Shown: positions 16,280-24,545 of the stretch, piece after piece
Position numbering within the stretch: the stretch's first letter is position 1
Layout of the letters: each line of letters starts with the position of its first letter
Assembly: GCF_014195505.1 (NCBI RefSeq)
Contig: NZ_JACIBV010000001.1
Span: 2,728,001-2,792,000, forward strand
Length of the DNA: 64,000 nt
Origin: Nonomuraea dietziae
Lineage (GTDB): Bacteria; Actinomycetota; Actinomycetes; Streptosporangiales; Streptosporangiaceae
Direction: 5' to 3'
Program-made: the position numbers and the translations under genes
The notes under the pieces: generated by a model
Told to the model about the DNA's origin: nothing
Database searches by the model: none
What the model saw: only the letters and a program-made list of their open reading frames with translations

Positions 16280-19200
16280 ATGCGCTTTGGTGTGCTCGGC
16301 CCCGTGACAGCCTGGACCGACGAGGGACAGGTCGTCGCGATCCCGGGCCTGAAGGTGCGCGCGTTGCTGGCCGCCCTGCTCGCCGCCGACGGACGGGTGG
16401 TCTCCGCCGACCGGCTGGTCGACGACCTGTGGGGGGACGAACCTCCCGGCAACCCCTCGGCCGCTCTGCAGGTGCGGGTCTCGCAGCTGCGCCGCGCGCT
16501 GGAGGACGCCGAGCCAGGCGGTAAGAACCTCGTGCTCTCGCGCGCTCCCGGCTACGCGCTGCAGGCCGCCCCCGGCGCGGTCGACGCCGCCCGCTTCACG
16601 GCGCTGACCGAGGAGGGCAGGTGGGCGGAGGCCCTGGAACTGTGGCGGGGCGCCGCGTTCGCCGACTTCGCCGACTTCGAGTTCCTGAGGCCGGTGATCG
16701 CCCGACTGGAGGAGGCGCGCCTCAGCGCCGTCGAGGAGCTCGCCGAGGCGCGGCTGGCGGCGGGAGAGCCCGTCGAGGTGGCCGAACTCGTGGCCGCGCA
16801 TCCGCTCAGAGAGCGGCTGCGCGCCGTCCACATGGCCGCCCTCTACCGGGCGGGACGGCAGAGCGAGGCGCTGGCCAGCTACGGCGAGCTGCGCGAGAGG
16901 CTCGCCGACGAGCTGGGCCTCGACCCCTCGCCCGCGCTGGCCGACCTGTACGCCCGCATCCTGCGCCAGGACCCCGCGCTGAGCGGCAGGGCCGAGCGCC
17001 CCGCGACGAACCTGCCGGCCGCCGTGAGCGATTTGATCGGGCGCGAGGAGGCGGTGGCCGAGGTGCGCGCCCTGCTGGACACGAGCAGGCTGGTCACGCT
17101 CACGGGCTCGGGCGGCGTGGGCAAGACGAGCCTGGCGCTGGAGGTCGGGCGGCGGCTCACAGGGGCACATCCCGACGGCGCGTGGCTGGTGGAGCTGGCG
17201 CCCTACGACCGGCTCACGCCGTCGCTCGCCGAGGCCGTGCTCGTCGCGCTCGACATCCGTGAGGACTCGGCGGGCACCATGGAGCGCCTGGTCGAGGCGT
17301 TGCGCGGGCGACGCCTGCTGCTGGTGCTCGACAACTGCGAGCACGTGGTCGAACAGGCCGCCCTGCTGGCGGAGACGCTGCTGCGTTCGGTGGAGGGCCT
17401 GCGCATCCTGGCGACGAGCCGGGAGCCGCTGAACGTGGCGGGCGAGGCGCTGTGGAGCGTGCCCGCGCTCGAGCTGCCCCAGGGCTCCGAGCTGTTCACG
17501 GTGGCCAAGGCCGACGCCGTGCGGCTGTTCATGGCCAGGGCCACCGCCTCAGCCAGGGGGTTCGCCCTCGACGAGGGCAACGCCGAGGCGGTCGCGCAGC
17601 TGTGCCGCAGGCTGGACGGCATCCCGCTGGCGCTCGAGCTGGCCGCCACCCGCGTCAGGGCGCTCGGTGTCCAGGAGCTCGTGGCCAGGCTCGACGACAG
17701 GTTCAAGGTGCTGGCCGGCTTCCAGCGCGGCGCTCCCGCCCGGCAGCAGACGCTGATGGCGATGATCGACTGGAGCTGGACCCTGCTCACCGACGACGAG
17801 CGGGTCGTGCTGCGCCGCCTGGCCGTCCATGCCGACGGCTGCACGCTGGAGGCCGCCGAGGCGGTGTGCGCGCAGGACGGCGTCGACGTGCTCGACACGC
17901 TCGCGCGGCTGGTCGACAGATCGCTGGTGGTGGTCGTGGAGGGACCTTCGGGGGTGCGCTACCGGCTGCTGGAGTCGGTGACGGCCTACTGCCTGCACCG
18001 CCTGGACGACGCGGGCGAGGCCGTACGGATACGGCAGGCGCACGCCGGCTACTACACCGCGCTCGCCGTACGGGCCGAGTCGTATCTGCGCGGGCCCGAG
18101 CAGGCGCGCTGGATGCGGCGGCTGGACGCCGAGGCGGCCAACCTGAGGGCCGCGCTCGACGCCGCCCCCGTGGCCGACGCCCTGCGGCTGGTGAACGCCC
18201 TGGCCTGGTACTGGTTCCTGCGCGGCAGGCTCGGCGAGGCACGTCGCTCGCTGCAGGCCGCGCTCGCGGCCGCCCAGGCCGCTCAGACGGGACAGGCCGC
18301 TCAGACGGGACAGGCCGCTCAGGCCGCTCAGGCGGGTCAGGCCGTGGGGGGCGACGCCTCCGCCGCCGACAGGGCGAGGGCGCGGGCCTGGAGCGCGGGG
18401 TTCGCGCTGCTGCTCGGCGAGGACGTCGACTGGAAGCAGGCCCTGGATCTCGCCGATCCCGCCGACCGGGCCAGGGCGGAGTGGTTCGTCTCCCTCGGCA
18501 TCGCCGACCTGCCGACCTCGCGCGCCCTGGTCGACAGCGCGCTGGAGACCTTCCGCGAGGTGGGCGACAGGTGGGGCGTGGCGGCGGCGCTGAGCAGGCA
18601 CGCCCGCGACGCCTTCACCCTGCGCGACCTGGAGGCCCTCGAGCGCGACGGCGGCGAGAGCGCCGCGCTGTTCGCCGAGCTCGGCGACAGCTGGGGACGG
18701 CTGCAGGCCACCGAGTGGCTCGGCGGGCTGGCCGAGATCCACGGCGACATCGAGGCGGCCACCCGGCTGTTCACCGAGGACCTGCGCATCGCCGAGGAGC
18801 TCGGCCTGTGGCCCGATGTCGTGGGCAGGCTGTCGTGGCTGGGCTGGATGGCCATGAACGAGGGCGACCACGACGCGGCGATGGACCACTGCGGCCAAGC
18901 GCTCAAGCTGGCCACGGGGCAGGGCTACCGCGAGGGACAGATCTTCGCCGAGATGGGTCTCGGCTTCTCCGCCCGCAGGGCGGGCAGGCTGGATCTGGCG
19001 CGCACCCACCTCGACCGGCTGCTCGACGGCGTCCCGAGGGACGGCGAGCCCCCGCTGTTCCTGCCCACGACACTCGTGGAGCTGGGCTTCGTCCACGAGC
19101 TGCGGGGCGACGCCGAGGGCGCGCGTGAGCTGTTCCTCGAGGCGTTCGCCGCCGCCAGGAGGATCGGTGACCCCCGCACGACGGCGCTCACGGTCGAGGG

Positions 19201-19423
19201 GCTCGCCGCCGCGTCAGGGCCGCAGGAGGGCGCGAGGCTGCTCGGTCTGGCCGCGTCGGCCAGGCTGGCGCACCGCACCCCCGCCAGCCGTACAGAGGAG
19301 GACGAGGTGCGGCGCATCACCGCGAGGATCGAGGCCGCGCTCGGCCCCGAGGCGTTCGCCGCCGCCTACGCCGCCGGCTGCGAGCTGACCTTCGACGACG
19401 TGGCCAGGGACACGGCGGCCTGA
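16280..19423 (+). CDS. AfsR/SARP-type transcriptional regulator with NB-ARC and TPR domains
   Basis: A 1047-residue regulator. Order: winged-helix DNA-binding domain (residues 1-95), bacterial transcriptional activator domain (95-235; LRERLRAVHMAALYRAGRQ, ELGLDPSPAL), NB-ARC ATPase with Walker A GSGGVGKT at 276-283, Walker B LLLVLDNCEHV and GIPLALELAA, then TPR-like repeats to the end. Between the ATPase and later repeats (about residue 666-687) lies a Gln-Ala-Ala/Gln-Thr-Gly tract encoded by 9-bp tandem repeats. Such proteins activate secondary metabolism or stress genes; no biosynthetic cluster is adjacent. Its stop codon is the first triplet of a 15-bp tandem repeat shared with the convergent gene. 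Confidence 0.88.
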   Translation: MRFGVLGPVTAWTDEGQVVAIPGLKVRALLAALLAADGRVVSADRLVDDLWGDEPPGNPSAALQVRVSQLRRALEDAEPGGKNLVLSRAPGYALQAAPGAVDAARFTALTEEGRWAEALELWRGAAFADFADFEFLRPVIARLEEARLSAVEELAEARLAAGEPVEVAELVAAHPLRERLRAVHMAALYRAGRQSEALASYGELRERLADELGLDPSPALADLYARILRQDPALSGRAERPATNLPAAVSDLIGREEAVAEVRALLDTSRLVTLTGSGGVGKTSLALEVGRRLTGAHPDGAWLVELAPYDRLTPSLAEAVLVALDIREDSAGTMERLVEALRGRRLLLVLDNCEHVVEQAALLAETLLRSVEGLRILATSREPLNVAGEALWSVPALELPQGSELFTVAKADAVRLFMARATASARGFALDEGNAEAVAQLCRRLDGIPLALELAATRVRALGVQELVARLDDRFKVLAGFQRGAPARQQTLMAMIDWSWTLLTDDERVVLRRLAVHADGCTLEAAEAVCAQDGVDVLDTLARLVDRSLVVVVEGPSGVRYRLLESVTAYCLHRLDDAGEAVRIRQAHAGYYTALAVRAESYLRGPEQARWMRRLDAEAANLRAALDAAPVADALRLVNALAWYWFLRGRLGEARRSLQAALAAAQAAQTGQAAQTGQAAQAAQAGQAVGGDASAADRARARAWSAGFALLLGEDVDWKQALDLADPADRARAEWFVSLGIADLPTSRALVDSALETFREVGDRWGVAAALSRHARDAFTLRDLEALERDGGESAALFAELGDSWGRLQATEWLGGLAEIHGDIEAATRLFTEDLRIAEELGLWPDVVGRLSWLGWMAMNEGDHDAAMDHCGQALKLATGQGYREGQIFAEMGLGFSARRAGRLDLARTHLDRLLDGVPRDGEPPLFLPTTLVELGFVHELRGDAEGARELFLEAFAAARRIGDPRTTALTVEGLAAASGPQEGARLLGLAASARLAHRTPASRTEEDEVRRITARIEAALGPEAFAAAYAAGCELTFDDVARDTAA
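18275..18337 (+). repeat. 9-bp tandem repeat inside the AfsR-type gene
   Basis: Seven 9-bp units of the forms CAGGCCGCT, CAGACGGGA and CAGGCGGGT in series, encoding QAA, QTG and QAG triplets. The first four units form two exact 18-bp repeats. Length changes here would keep the frame and only alter a linker. Confidence 0.85.
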
Positions 19424-19929
19424 GACGACACGCCCTGAGACGACGCCGCCTGAGACGACACGCCCTGAGACGACGCGGCCTGAACGGCCAGGTGCTCGGC
19501 CAGGCGCTCGAAGAACTCCAGCCATCCCGCCCTGGCCTGCTCGGCGTGCTCCTGGTCGGTGTTGACGCCGAACTGGTGGAAGCGCATCGTGGTGCCGCCG
19601 CCCTCGCCCTCGTCCAGGGTGAGGGTCACCACCGAGGCCGGGGCGTCGCCGGGGTTGTCGGGGTCGCCGGTGGTGAAGACCAGCCTGCCGGGGCCCGCGA
19701 CCTCGCGGTAGGCGCCCTGGAGGGTGACCTCGAAGCCCTCGTCGCCGACCAGCGTGGCCTGCCAGGCGCCGCCCGGCCTGACGTCCAGGGCCACGCGGTC
19801 GGCGGGGGTGGTGAAGATGCGGGGGCCGAACCAGCGGGCGAAGCGCCCGGGGGTGGTCCAGGCGGCGTACACCTGCTCGCGGGGGGCGTCGAGGTGAAGG
19901 ACGATCTCGTACTCGGCGGTCTGCGTCAT
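19366..19929 (-). CDS. SRPBCC/AHSA1 (START-like) protein with repetitive C-terminal tail
   Basis: A 187-residue protein. Residues 1-150 match the activator-of-Hsp90-ATPase-1-like SRPBCC family: YEIVLHLDAPREQVYAAWTTP, FARWFGP, DVRPGGAWQ, TMRFHQFG and a final helix. These small hydrophobic-ligand-binding domains are common in actinobacteria and often of unknown role. The last ~35 residues are a Ser/Gln/Ala tail built of SSQGV and SSQAA units, encoded by the 15-bp tandem repeat at 19421-19480. Its 3' end overlaps the AfsR-type gene by 58 bases tail to tail. Confidence 0.82.
   Translation of the reverse strand: MTQTAEYEIVLHLDAPREQVYAAWTTPGRFARWFGPRIFTTPADRVALDVRPGGAWQATLVGDEGFEVTLQGAYREVAGPGRLVFTTGDPDNPGDAPASVVTLTLDEGEGGGTTMRFHQFGVNTDQEHAEQARAGWLEFFERLAEHLAVQAASSQGVSSQAASSQGVSSQAAVSLATSSKVSSQPAA
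19421..19480. repeat. Four 15-bp tandem repeats spanning convergent gene ends
   Basis: Units TGAGACGACACGCCC, TGAGACGACGCCGCC, TGAGACGACACGCCC and TGAGACGACGCGGCC follow one another. The first TGA is the stop codon of the AfsR-type gene, and the same units code for the SSQ-rich tail of the opposing SRPBCC protein. Confidence 0.9.
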
Positions 19930-20015
19930 GGCCGGCCTCTCAGGGGCTCGAAGGTGGATCACTTCCGACGTGACCCACAGTGCTCCTCGCCCCTTACGAT
20001 CGCCTTCCGGTGGCC

Positions 20016-20687
20016 TTAAGGCCTGCCTGCCTCGTTCAGTGCGCGCACGGCGGGCAGCACGCCGTACAGGTCGTCGATGATCACGTCCGCCGCGGCGGCC
20101 TCGGGCCTGTCGGCGTGCAGGTGGCCCCACGGGCCCCTGCGCAGCAGCGCGGTGCGCATCCCCGCGCGCGCGGCGGGCAGCACGTCGTTGTCGAACCTGT
20201 CGCCGACGTAGAGGATCTCACCGGGCTCCCTGCCCGCCACCGCGGCGACCTTGGCGAAGAACTCGGGGGCCGGCTTGGCCACGCCCCAGCCGTCGGAGGT
20301 GTGGATGGAGTCGGCCGGCAGGTCCATGGCCACCAGCGCGTCGTAGGCCCTGGTGGGCTGGTTGCCCGCGATGACCACCTGGACACCCGCCTGCCTGAGG
20401 CCGTCCAGGGCCTCGCGCACGTCGGGGTAGAGGTCGTCGGCGTCGAAGTGGTTGCGCAGGCTCTCGGGCTCGTCGCGCGCCCATGCCGCGATCTCGGCCT
20501 CGAGGTCGAAACCGGGTCGCAGGATCTGGAAGCTGTCGCGGTGGGAGCGGTCGAGCGCGGCCATCCCGCCGAGCACGCCCATGAACGTCAGCCGGGTCAC
20601 GCCCAGCCTGTCGGCCCAGCGCGACCAGATGCGCGTCTCGTCGATCAACGTCTCGCCGACGTCGAACACCACTGCCCTGACCACCAT
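20016..20687 (-). CDS. HAD superfamily hydrolase
   Basis: A 223-residue phosphatase-like protein. Motif I is VVFDVGETLID (second Asp replaced by Gly-Glu, as in some HAD subgroups), motif II near VVIAGNQP, motif III lysine in GVAKPAPEFF, motif IV GDRFDNDVLPA. ATG 20687 has AGGGAGG upstream. Its 5' end overlaps the upstream DUF5360 gene by 43 bases, so it is the last gene of a TetR-DUF5360-HAD operon. Substrate unknown. Confidence 0.85.
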   Translation of the reverse strand: MVVRAVVFDVGETLIDETRIWSRWADRLGVTRLTFMGVLGGMAALDRSHRDSFQILRPGFDLEAEIAAWARDEPESLRNHFDADDLYPDVREALDGLRQAGVQVVIAGNQPTRAYDALVAMDLPADSIHTSDGWGVAKPAPEFFAKVAAVAGREPGEILYVGDRFDNDVLPAARAGMRTALLRRGPWGHLHADRPEAAAADVIIDDLYGVLPAVRALNEAGRP

Positions 20688-21097
20688 CGATCCTCCCTGA
20701 TCCGCCCCAACTCTACGGTCTCGCCGTCGCGGGCGGCCGAGGGGGCGGTCAGCGCGGCGATCGCGGGGATCGGGAAGAGCAGCAGGTAGAGGTTGGGGAT
20801 CCACCAGGCGAGCGAGAAGTCACCGCGAAGGGTCCAGAACGCGATCGCCATCAGCCCCGAGGCCATGGTCAGCACCAGCGAGACCAGCATGAGACCGGCG
20901 CCGCGCGCGCCGCCCGTCCTCAGCAGCCACAGGCTCGTCAGGCCCGTGGCGCTGGCCAGGAGGTCGATCCAGAGAAAGGACCAGTTCCAGTCGGCCATGA
21001 GCGGGTTGCCGTAGTCGGCGAAGGCCCACTCCGGCGGGATCAGCCCCAGTCCCGTGACCGAGAAGTAGACGACGAACCCGAGGTCCGTCACGAGCAT
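20645..21097 (-). CDS. DUF5360 family small membrane protein
   Basis: About 150 residues with four predicted membrane helices: LVTDLGFVVYFSVTG, the WNWSFLWIDLLASATGLTSL region, MLVSLVLTMASGLMAIAFW and WWIPNLYLLLFPIPAIAAL. These match the YvaD-like DUF5360 family of unknown function. I start at ATG 21097, which has AAGG five bases upstream, 8 bases downstream of the TetR stop; GTG 21121 is an alternative that would overlap the tetR gene. The gene sits between its probable regulator and an HAD hydrolase. Confidence 0.75.
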   Translation of the reverse strand: MLVTDLGFVVYFSVTGLGLIPPEWAFADYGNPLMADWNWSFLWIDLLASATGLTSLWLLRTGGARGAGLMLVSLVLTMASGLMAIAFWTLRGDFSLAWWIPNLYLLLFPIPAIAALTAPSAARDGETVELGRIREDRWWSGQWCSTSARR

Positions 21098-21104
21098 GAG
21101 GGCC

Positions 21105-21650
21105 TTAGTCGCGCGCAGCACGGTCGATCGCCTCCATGAGGTAGCGGCGGGTGCTCGCGTGCAGTCCGGGTGCGGGCTCGCCGAGGCCGAGCAGCCTGAC
21201 GGCCCACCATCCGTCGACCGCCAGCCGTACGACGGTCGCGGCGGCCGGGTCGATGCCGTCGTCGACCAGCCGCGCCTGCCACGCGGCGAACCGCCCGCGC
21301 AGCGGTTCAAGGCCCGCCGGATCGACCAGCACGCCCGCCAGCAGCGCCGCCGTCACCCTGTCGGCGGGCGCGGCGGTGTGGTCCTCGGGGATCGTCGCCG
21401 CGACGTAGGCGCGCAGGAAGTCCCCCGGCTCGCTGCCCGCGCCGGCCAGGGCGGCGTCGAAGGCGGAGGTGAGCCTGTCGACCATGGCGGCCACCATGGC
21501 CTGCTTGGTCGGGAAGTGGTAGAAGAGGCCGCCCTTGGACACCCCCGCGCGCTTGGCCACGGCCTCCAGCGTCAGCGATTCGGCTCCGTCGGTGAGCAGC
21601 ACCTCGGCGGCCGCGTCGAGCAGCCGCTCTCTCGAACTGGGTCTTGGCAC
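21105..21650 (-). CDS. TetR family transcriptional regulator
   Basis: A 181-residue repressor. The N-terminal HTH is clear: RERLLDAAAEVLL, then LTLEAVAKRAGVSKGGLFYHFPTKQAMVAAMV. The C-terminal ligand domain resembles the TetR_C_33-like group. GTG start at 21650, 14 bases from an ACCGG-N4-CCGGT palindrome that is the likely operator. It heads the operon with the DUF5360 and HAD genes and faces the divergent secreted peptidase gene. Confidence 0.88.
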   Translation of the reverse strand: MPRPSSRERLLDAAAEVLLTDGAESLTLEAVAKRAGVSKGGLFYHFPTKQAMVAAMVDRLTSAFDAALAGAGSEPGDFLRAYVAATIPEDHTAAPADRVTAALLAGVLVDPAGLEPLRGRFAAWQARLVDDGIDPAAATVVRLAVDGWWAVRLLGLGEPAPGLHASTRRYLMEAIDRAARD

Positions 21651-21663
21651 GCCTCGAAACTAT

Positions 21664-21677
21664 ACCGGTCAGCCGGT
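21664..21677. promoter_or_regulatory. Probable TetR operator
   Basis: ACCGGTCAGCCGGT, an inverted repeat with 5-bp arms and 4-bp centre inside the AT-bordered context TATACCGGTC, lies between the tetR start and the divergent peptidase gene. Confidence 0.6.
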
Positions 21678-21757
21678 GCACTTTGGAGGGAGATCTTGCC
21701 AGGGGCATCCCGATCATCGACATTGCGCTAGTAGCCCCCCTGCAACGGAGGACCCGC

Positions 21758-23645
21758 GTGCCACAGTTACGAGCCGCCCTCGTCGCGTTAGCCCTCGTGG
21801 CGACGACCGCCCCACCAGCCCATGCCGCCACCCTCACGATCGCCGGCGACCGCTCGCAGCCGGTCTTCTCCTACGCCGACGCCATCCGCGAGCACGTCTA
21901 CGTGGAGGCGCCGATCGACAGCGACGCCGACGGCCGCCTCGACAGGGTCAGGGTGGACATCATCCGCCCGAGGACCGCGGACCGGATCCCCGTGATCATC
22001 GACGAGAGCCCCTACTACGACAACTCGGGCAGAGGCAACGAGAGCGAGCGCAAGGTCTACGACGCCGAGGGCAACCTGGCGAAGTTCCCTCTGTTCTACG
22101 ACAACTTCTTCGTCCCGAGGGGCTACGCGGTACTCAACGTCGACATGCTCGGCACCACCAGGTCCGACGGTTGCCCGGCCACGGGAGGTCAGGCCGACGT
22201 CGTCGGCGGCAAGGCGGTCATCGACTGGCTGAACGGCAGGGCCCCCGCCTACCGCGCCGACGGCACGCCCGCCCACGCCACCTGGACCACGGGCAAAGCC
22301 GCCATGATCGGCAAGTCGTACGACGGCACGCTGGCCAACGCCGTGGCCGCCACCGGGGTCGAGGGGCTGGAGACGATCGTCCCGATCTCGGCGATCAGCT
22401 CGTGGTACCGCTACCAGCGCTCGGGCGGCGTCGTCTACTCCTACGACTACGCCTCATGGCTGGCCAACGTGGTCGACACCGACCCCGACGCCAAGTGCGC
22501 GGCCGTACGGGCGGACATGGACGCGCGCGACGGCGACGACACGGGCGACTACAACCCGTTCTGGGCCGAGCGCGACTACGAGAAGGACGTCGCGAACGTG
22601 AAGGCCAGCGTGTTCGTGGTCCACACGGTCAACGACCTCAACGTCAAGCCCGACAACTTCTCCGCCTGGTGGAAGGCGCTGGGCAGCAGGGGCGTGCCGC
22701 GCAAGATCTGGGTCGGCCAGTACCAGCACGTGGACCCCTTCGACTTCGAGGGCCGCCGCGGCCCTGTGGGTGGACACGCTGCACCAGTGGTTCGACCACT
22801 GGCTGCTCGGGGTCGACAACGGGATCATGAGCAAGCCCCGCGCCGACGTGCAGGTCGGCCCCGCGCAGTGGATCACCCAGCGGGACTGGCCCGCGCGCGG
22901 GGCGATGAGGGTGCCGCTGCGGCCCTCCGCCGACGGCTCACTCGGCCTGCTGCCGGCCCGCAGAGGCGCGACGGCGGCCTTCACCGACGTACGGATGCCC
23001 GAGACCGAGATGGTCGCCGACGTCGGCACCGCCAAGCCGGGCAGGCTCGCCTTCACCACCGGCGCGCTCCCCCTCGACCTGCGCCTGTCCGGCACGCCGG
23101 TGGTCGACCTGCGCCTCGCGCTGGATCGGCCGACCGCGAACCTGACCGCGCTGCTCGTCGACTTCGGCGACGACACCCGCCTCGACTGGCGGCGCGGCCA
23201 GGGCATCACCACGCTCGCCGAGGAGGACTGCCACGGCGAGTCGACCGCCGCCGACGACGGCTGCTACCGCAAGGTCGCCACGAACCTGGCCACCCGCCCG
23301 CTGGAGATCGTCGCCCGCGGCTGGCTCGACGTGCAGAACCGCGACTCGCTGTCCTCGCCCAGCCCGCTGACGCCTGGCGCCTTCACCCAGGTCGAGTGGG
23401 AGACCCTGCCGCACGACTACGTCTTCAAGAAGGGTCACAGGCTCGCCCTGGTGATCGCGGGCACCGACTCCACCTACAGCGGCGAGCGCGCCACCGGTGC
23501 GGCCGTCACGGTCGATCTGGCCAGGAGCAAGGTGACCGTGCCCTTCGCGCTCAGCGCGCCGCTGGCGGAGGTGCCCACCGGCCCCTCCACGTGGCGCGGC
23601 CCGCAGGAGGTGGAGCTGCCGACGCCGGAGCACGCCTTCCACTAG
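21758..23645 (+). pseudogene. Secreted X-Pro dipeptidyl-peptidase (S15), single-base frameshift
   Basis: GTG 21758 with GGAGG upstream begins a signal peptide (cleavage after PAHA). The alpha/beta-hydrolase core carries GKSYDG with the nucleophile at residue 187, HTVNDLNVK for the acid and QYQHVDP for the His. The frame is lost at about 22750-22765: the frame containing HVDPFDFEGR must jump +1 to continue ALWVDTLHQWFDHWLLGV and the C-terminal jelly-roll to 23645. One surplus base in the GC-rich run GCCGCCGCGG explains it; the repaired protein is about 628 residues. Either a real loss of function or an assembly error. Confidence 0.82.
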
Positions 23646-23649
23646 CGAA

Positions 23650-24450
23650 CTAGTCCCACCAGAACGACCAGCAGAACTGTCCCCTGATCTGTTCGGCGTA
23701 GCCGTACAGGTCGCCCGCGCCCTGGACGACGTTGTCGGGACAGAACGCCCAGTGCTCGGCCGCGACGTGGATCGCGTGCTCGGGGCTGACCGGCGGCGCG
23801 GCCACACTCAGCTCCAGCGTGTTGAACCCCAGCGCGACCACGCGCGCGCCGAAGCGCTCCTCCCAGCTGCGCACGACCGCGGCCAGCGGCACCATCCACT
23901 CGTTGTGGTGCAGCGCCCCCTGCCAGCCCATCACCGCCAGCGCGTCGGCGCCCCTGCGCGCGGCCGCCAGTCCGAGCGGCATGCCGCGCTCGCCCAGCAC
24001 GCCCGCGTACCAGTCGGCGACCGATCCGGGATCGGCTCGCAGCTCCCCAGGCTCGGCCAGACCGGGGCACAGCGGCCCGAACGGCTCGATCTCGGCCAGC
24101 GACTCCACCGGCACCTGCGCGACCCAGTCTCGCCACACCTCGCTCATGAACCCGGCGGCGGTGAAGGTGTCGATGAGATCGGGCGAGTCGGGCGCGACCT
24201 GCGCGGACGACCACGGCTGCGCCGACTCGTCCAGCAGCACGGGCCACAGACCCGAACGCGGATGCTCGGCCCGCATCGCCGCCCACAGCCCGTCTCGCGC
24301 GGGCTCGTCGCTCATCCAGAAGGCCGGGCGCCTGGCGGGCTGCTCCGGCCACACGACGTCGCCCGCGGGCAGCTCGAAGGAGAGCGACCGCCCGCGGCCG
24401 CCGTCCTCGAACAGCCGGCAAAGACTCGCCGGTAGCTGGTGAGTGTTCAT
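23650..24450 (-). CDS. DUF4253 domain protein
   Basis: A 266-residue protein with the DUF4253 signature: SGLWPVLLDES in the N-terminal half and LGFNTLELSVAAPP, HAIHVAAEHWAFCPDNVVQG and YAEQIRGQFCWSFWWD at the C-terminus. No signal or membrane segment. DUF4253 proteins resemble SMI1/KNR4-type immunity families by context in some genomes, but nothing of that kind is adjacent here; function unknown. It ends 4 bases from the convergent peptidase stop. Confidence 0.82.
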   Translation of the reverse strand: MNTHQLPASLCRLFEDGGRGRSLSFELPAGDVVWPEQPARRPAFWMSDEPARDGLWAAMRAEHPRSGLWPVLLDESAQPWSSAQVAPDSPDLIDTFTAAGFMSEVWRDWVAQVPVESLAEIEPFGPLCPGLAEPGELRADPGSVADWYAGVLGERGMPLGLAAARRGADALAVMGWQGALHHNEWMVPLAAVVRSWEERFGARVVALGFNTLELSVAAPPVSPEHAIHVAAEHWAFCPDNVVQGAGDLYGYAEQIRGQFCWSFWWD

Positions 24451-24545
24451 GTCTCGGAAGATGGTAGTCCCCCGGGACTTTTGTCCTGAGGGACACGGGA
24501 TCGATGAATCTTCTGCGCAGGTCGCGGCTGCGCGAGCCTCGAGTC

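Noticed and set aside
16280..19423. AfsR-type regulator as the marker of a secondary-metabolite cluster
   Set aside because: No polyketide, peptide-synthetase, terpene or tailoring genes lie within the window.
24466..24494. AGTCCC-CC-GGGACT followed by GTCC-TGAG-GGAC between the DUF4253 and esterase genes
   Set aside because: Short GC-rich inverted repeats are frequent by chance; position allows an operator or hairpin but nothing distinguishes them.
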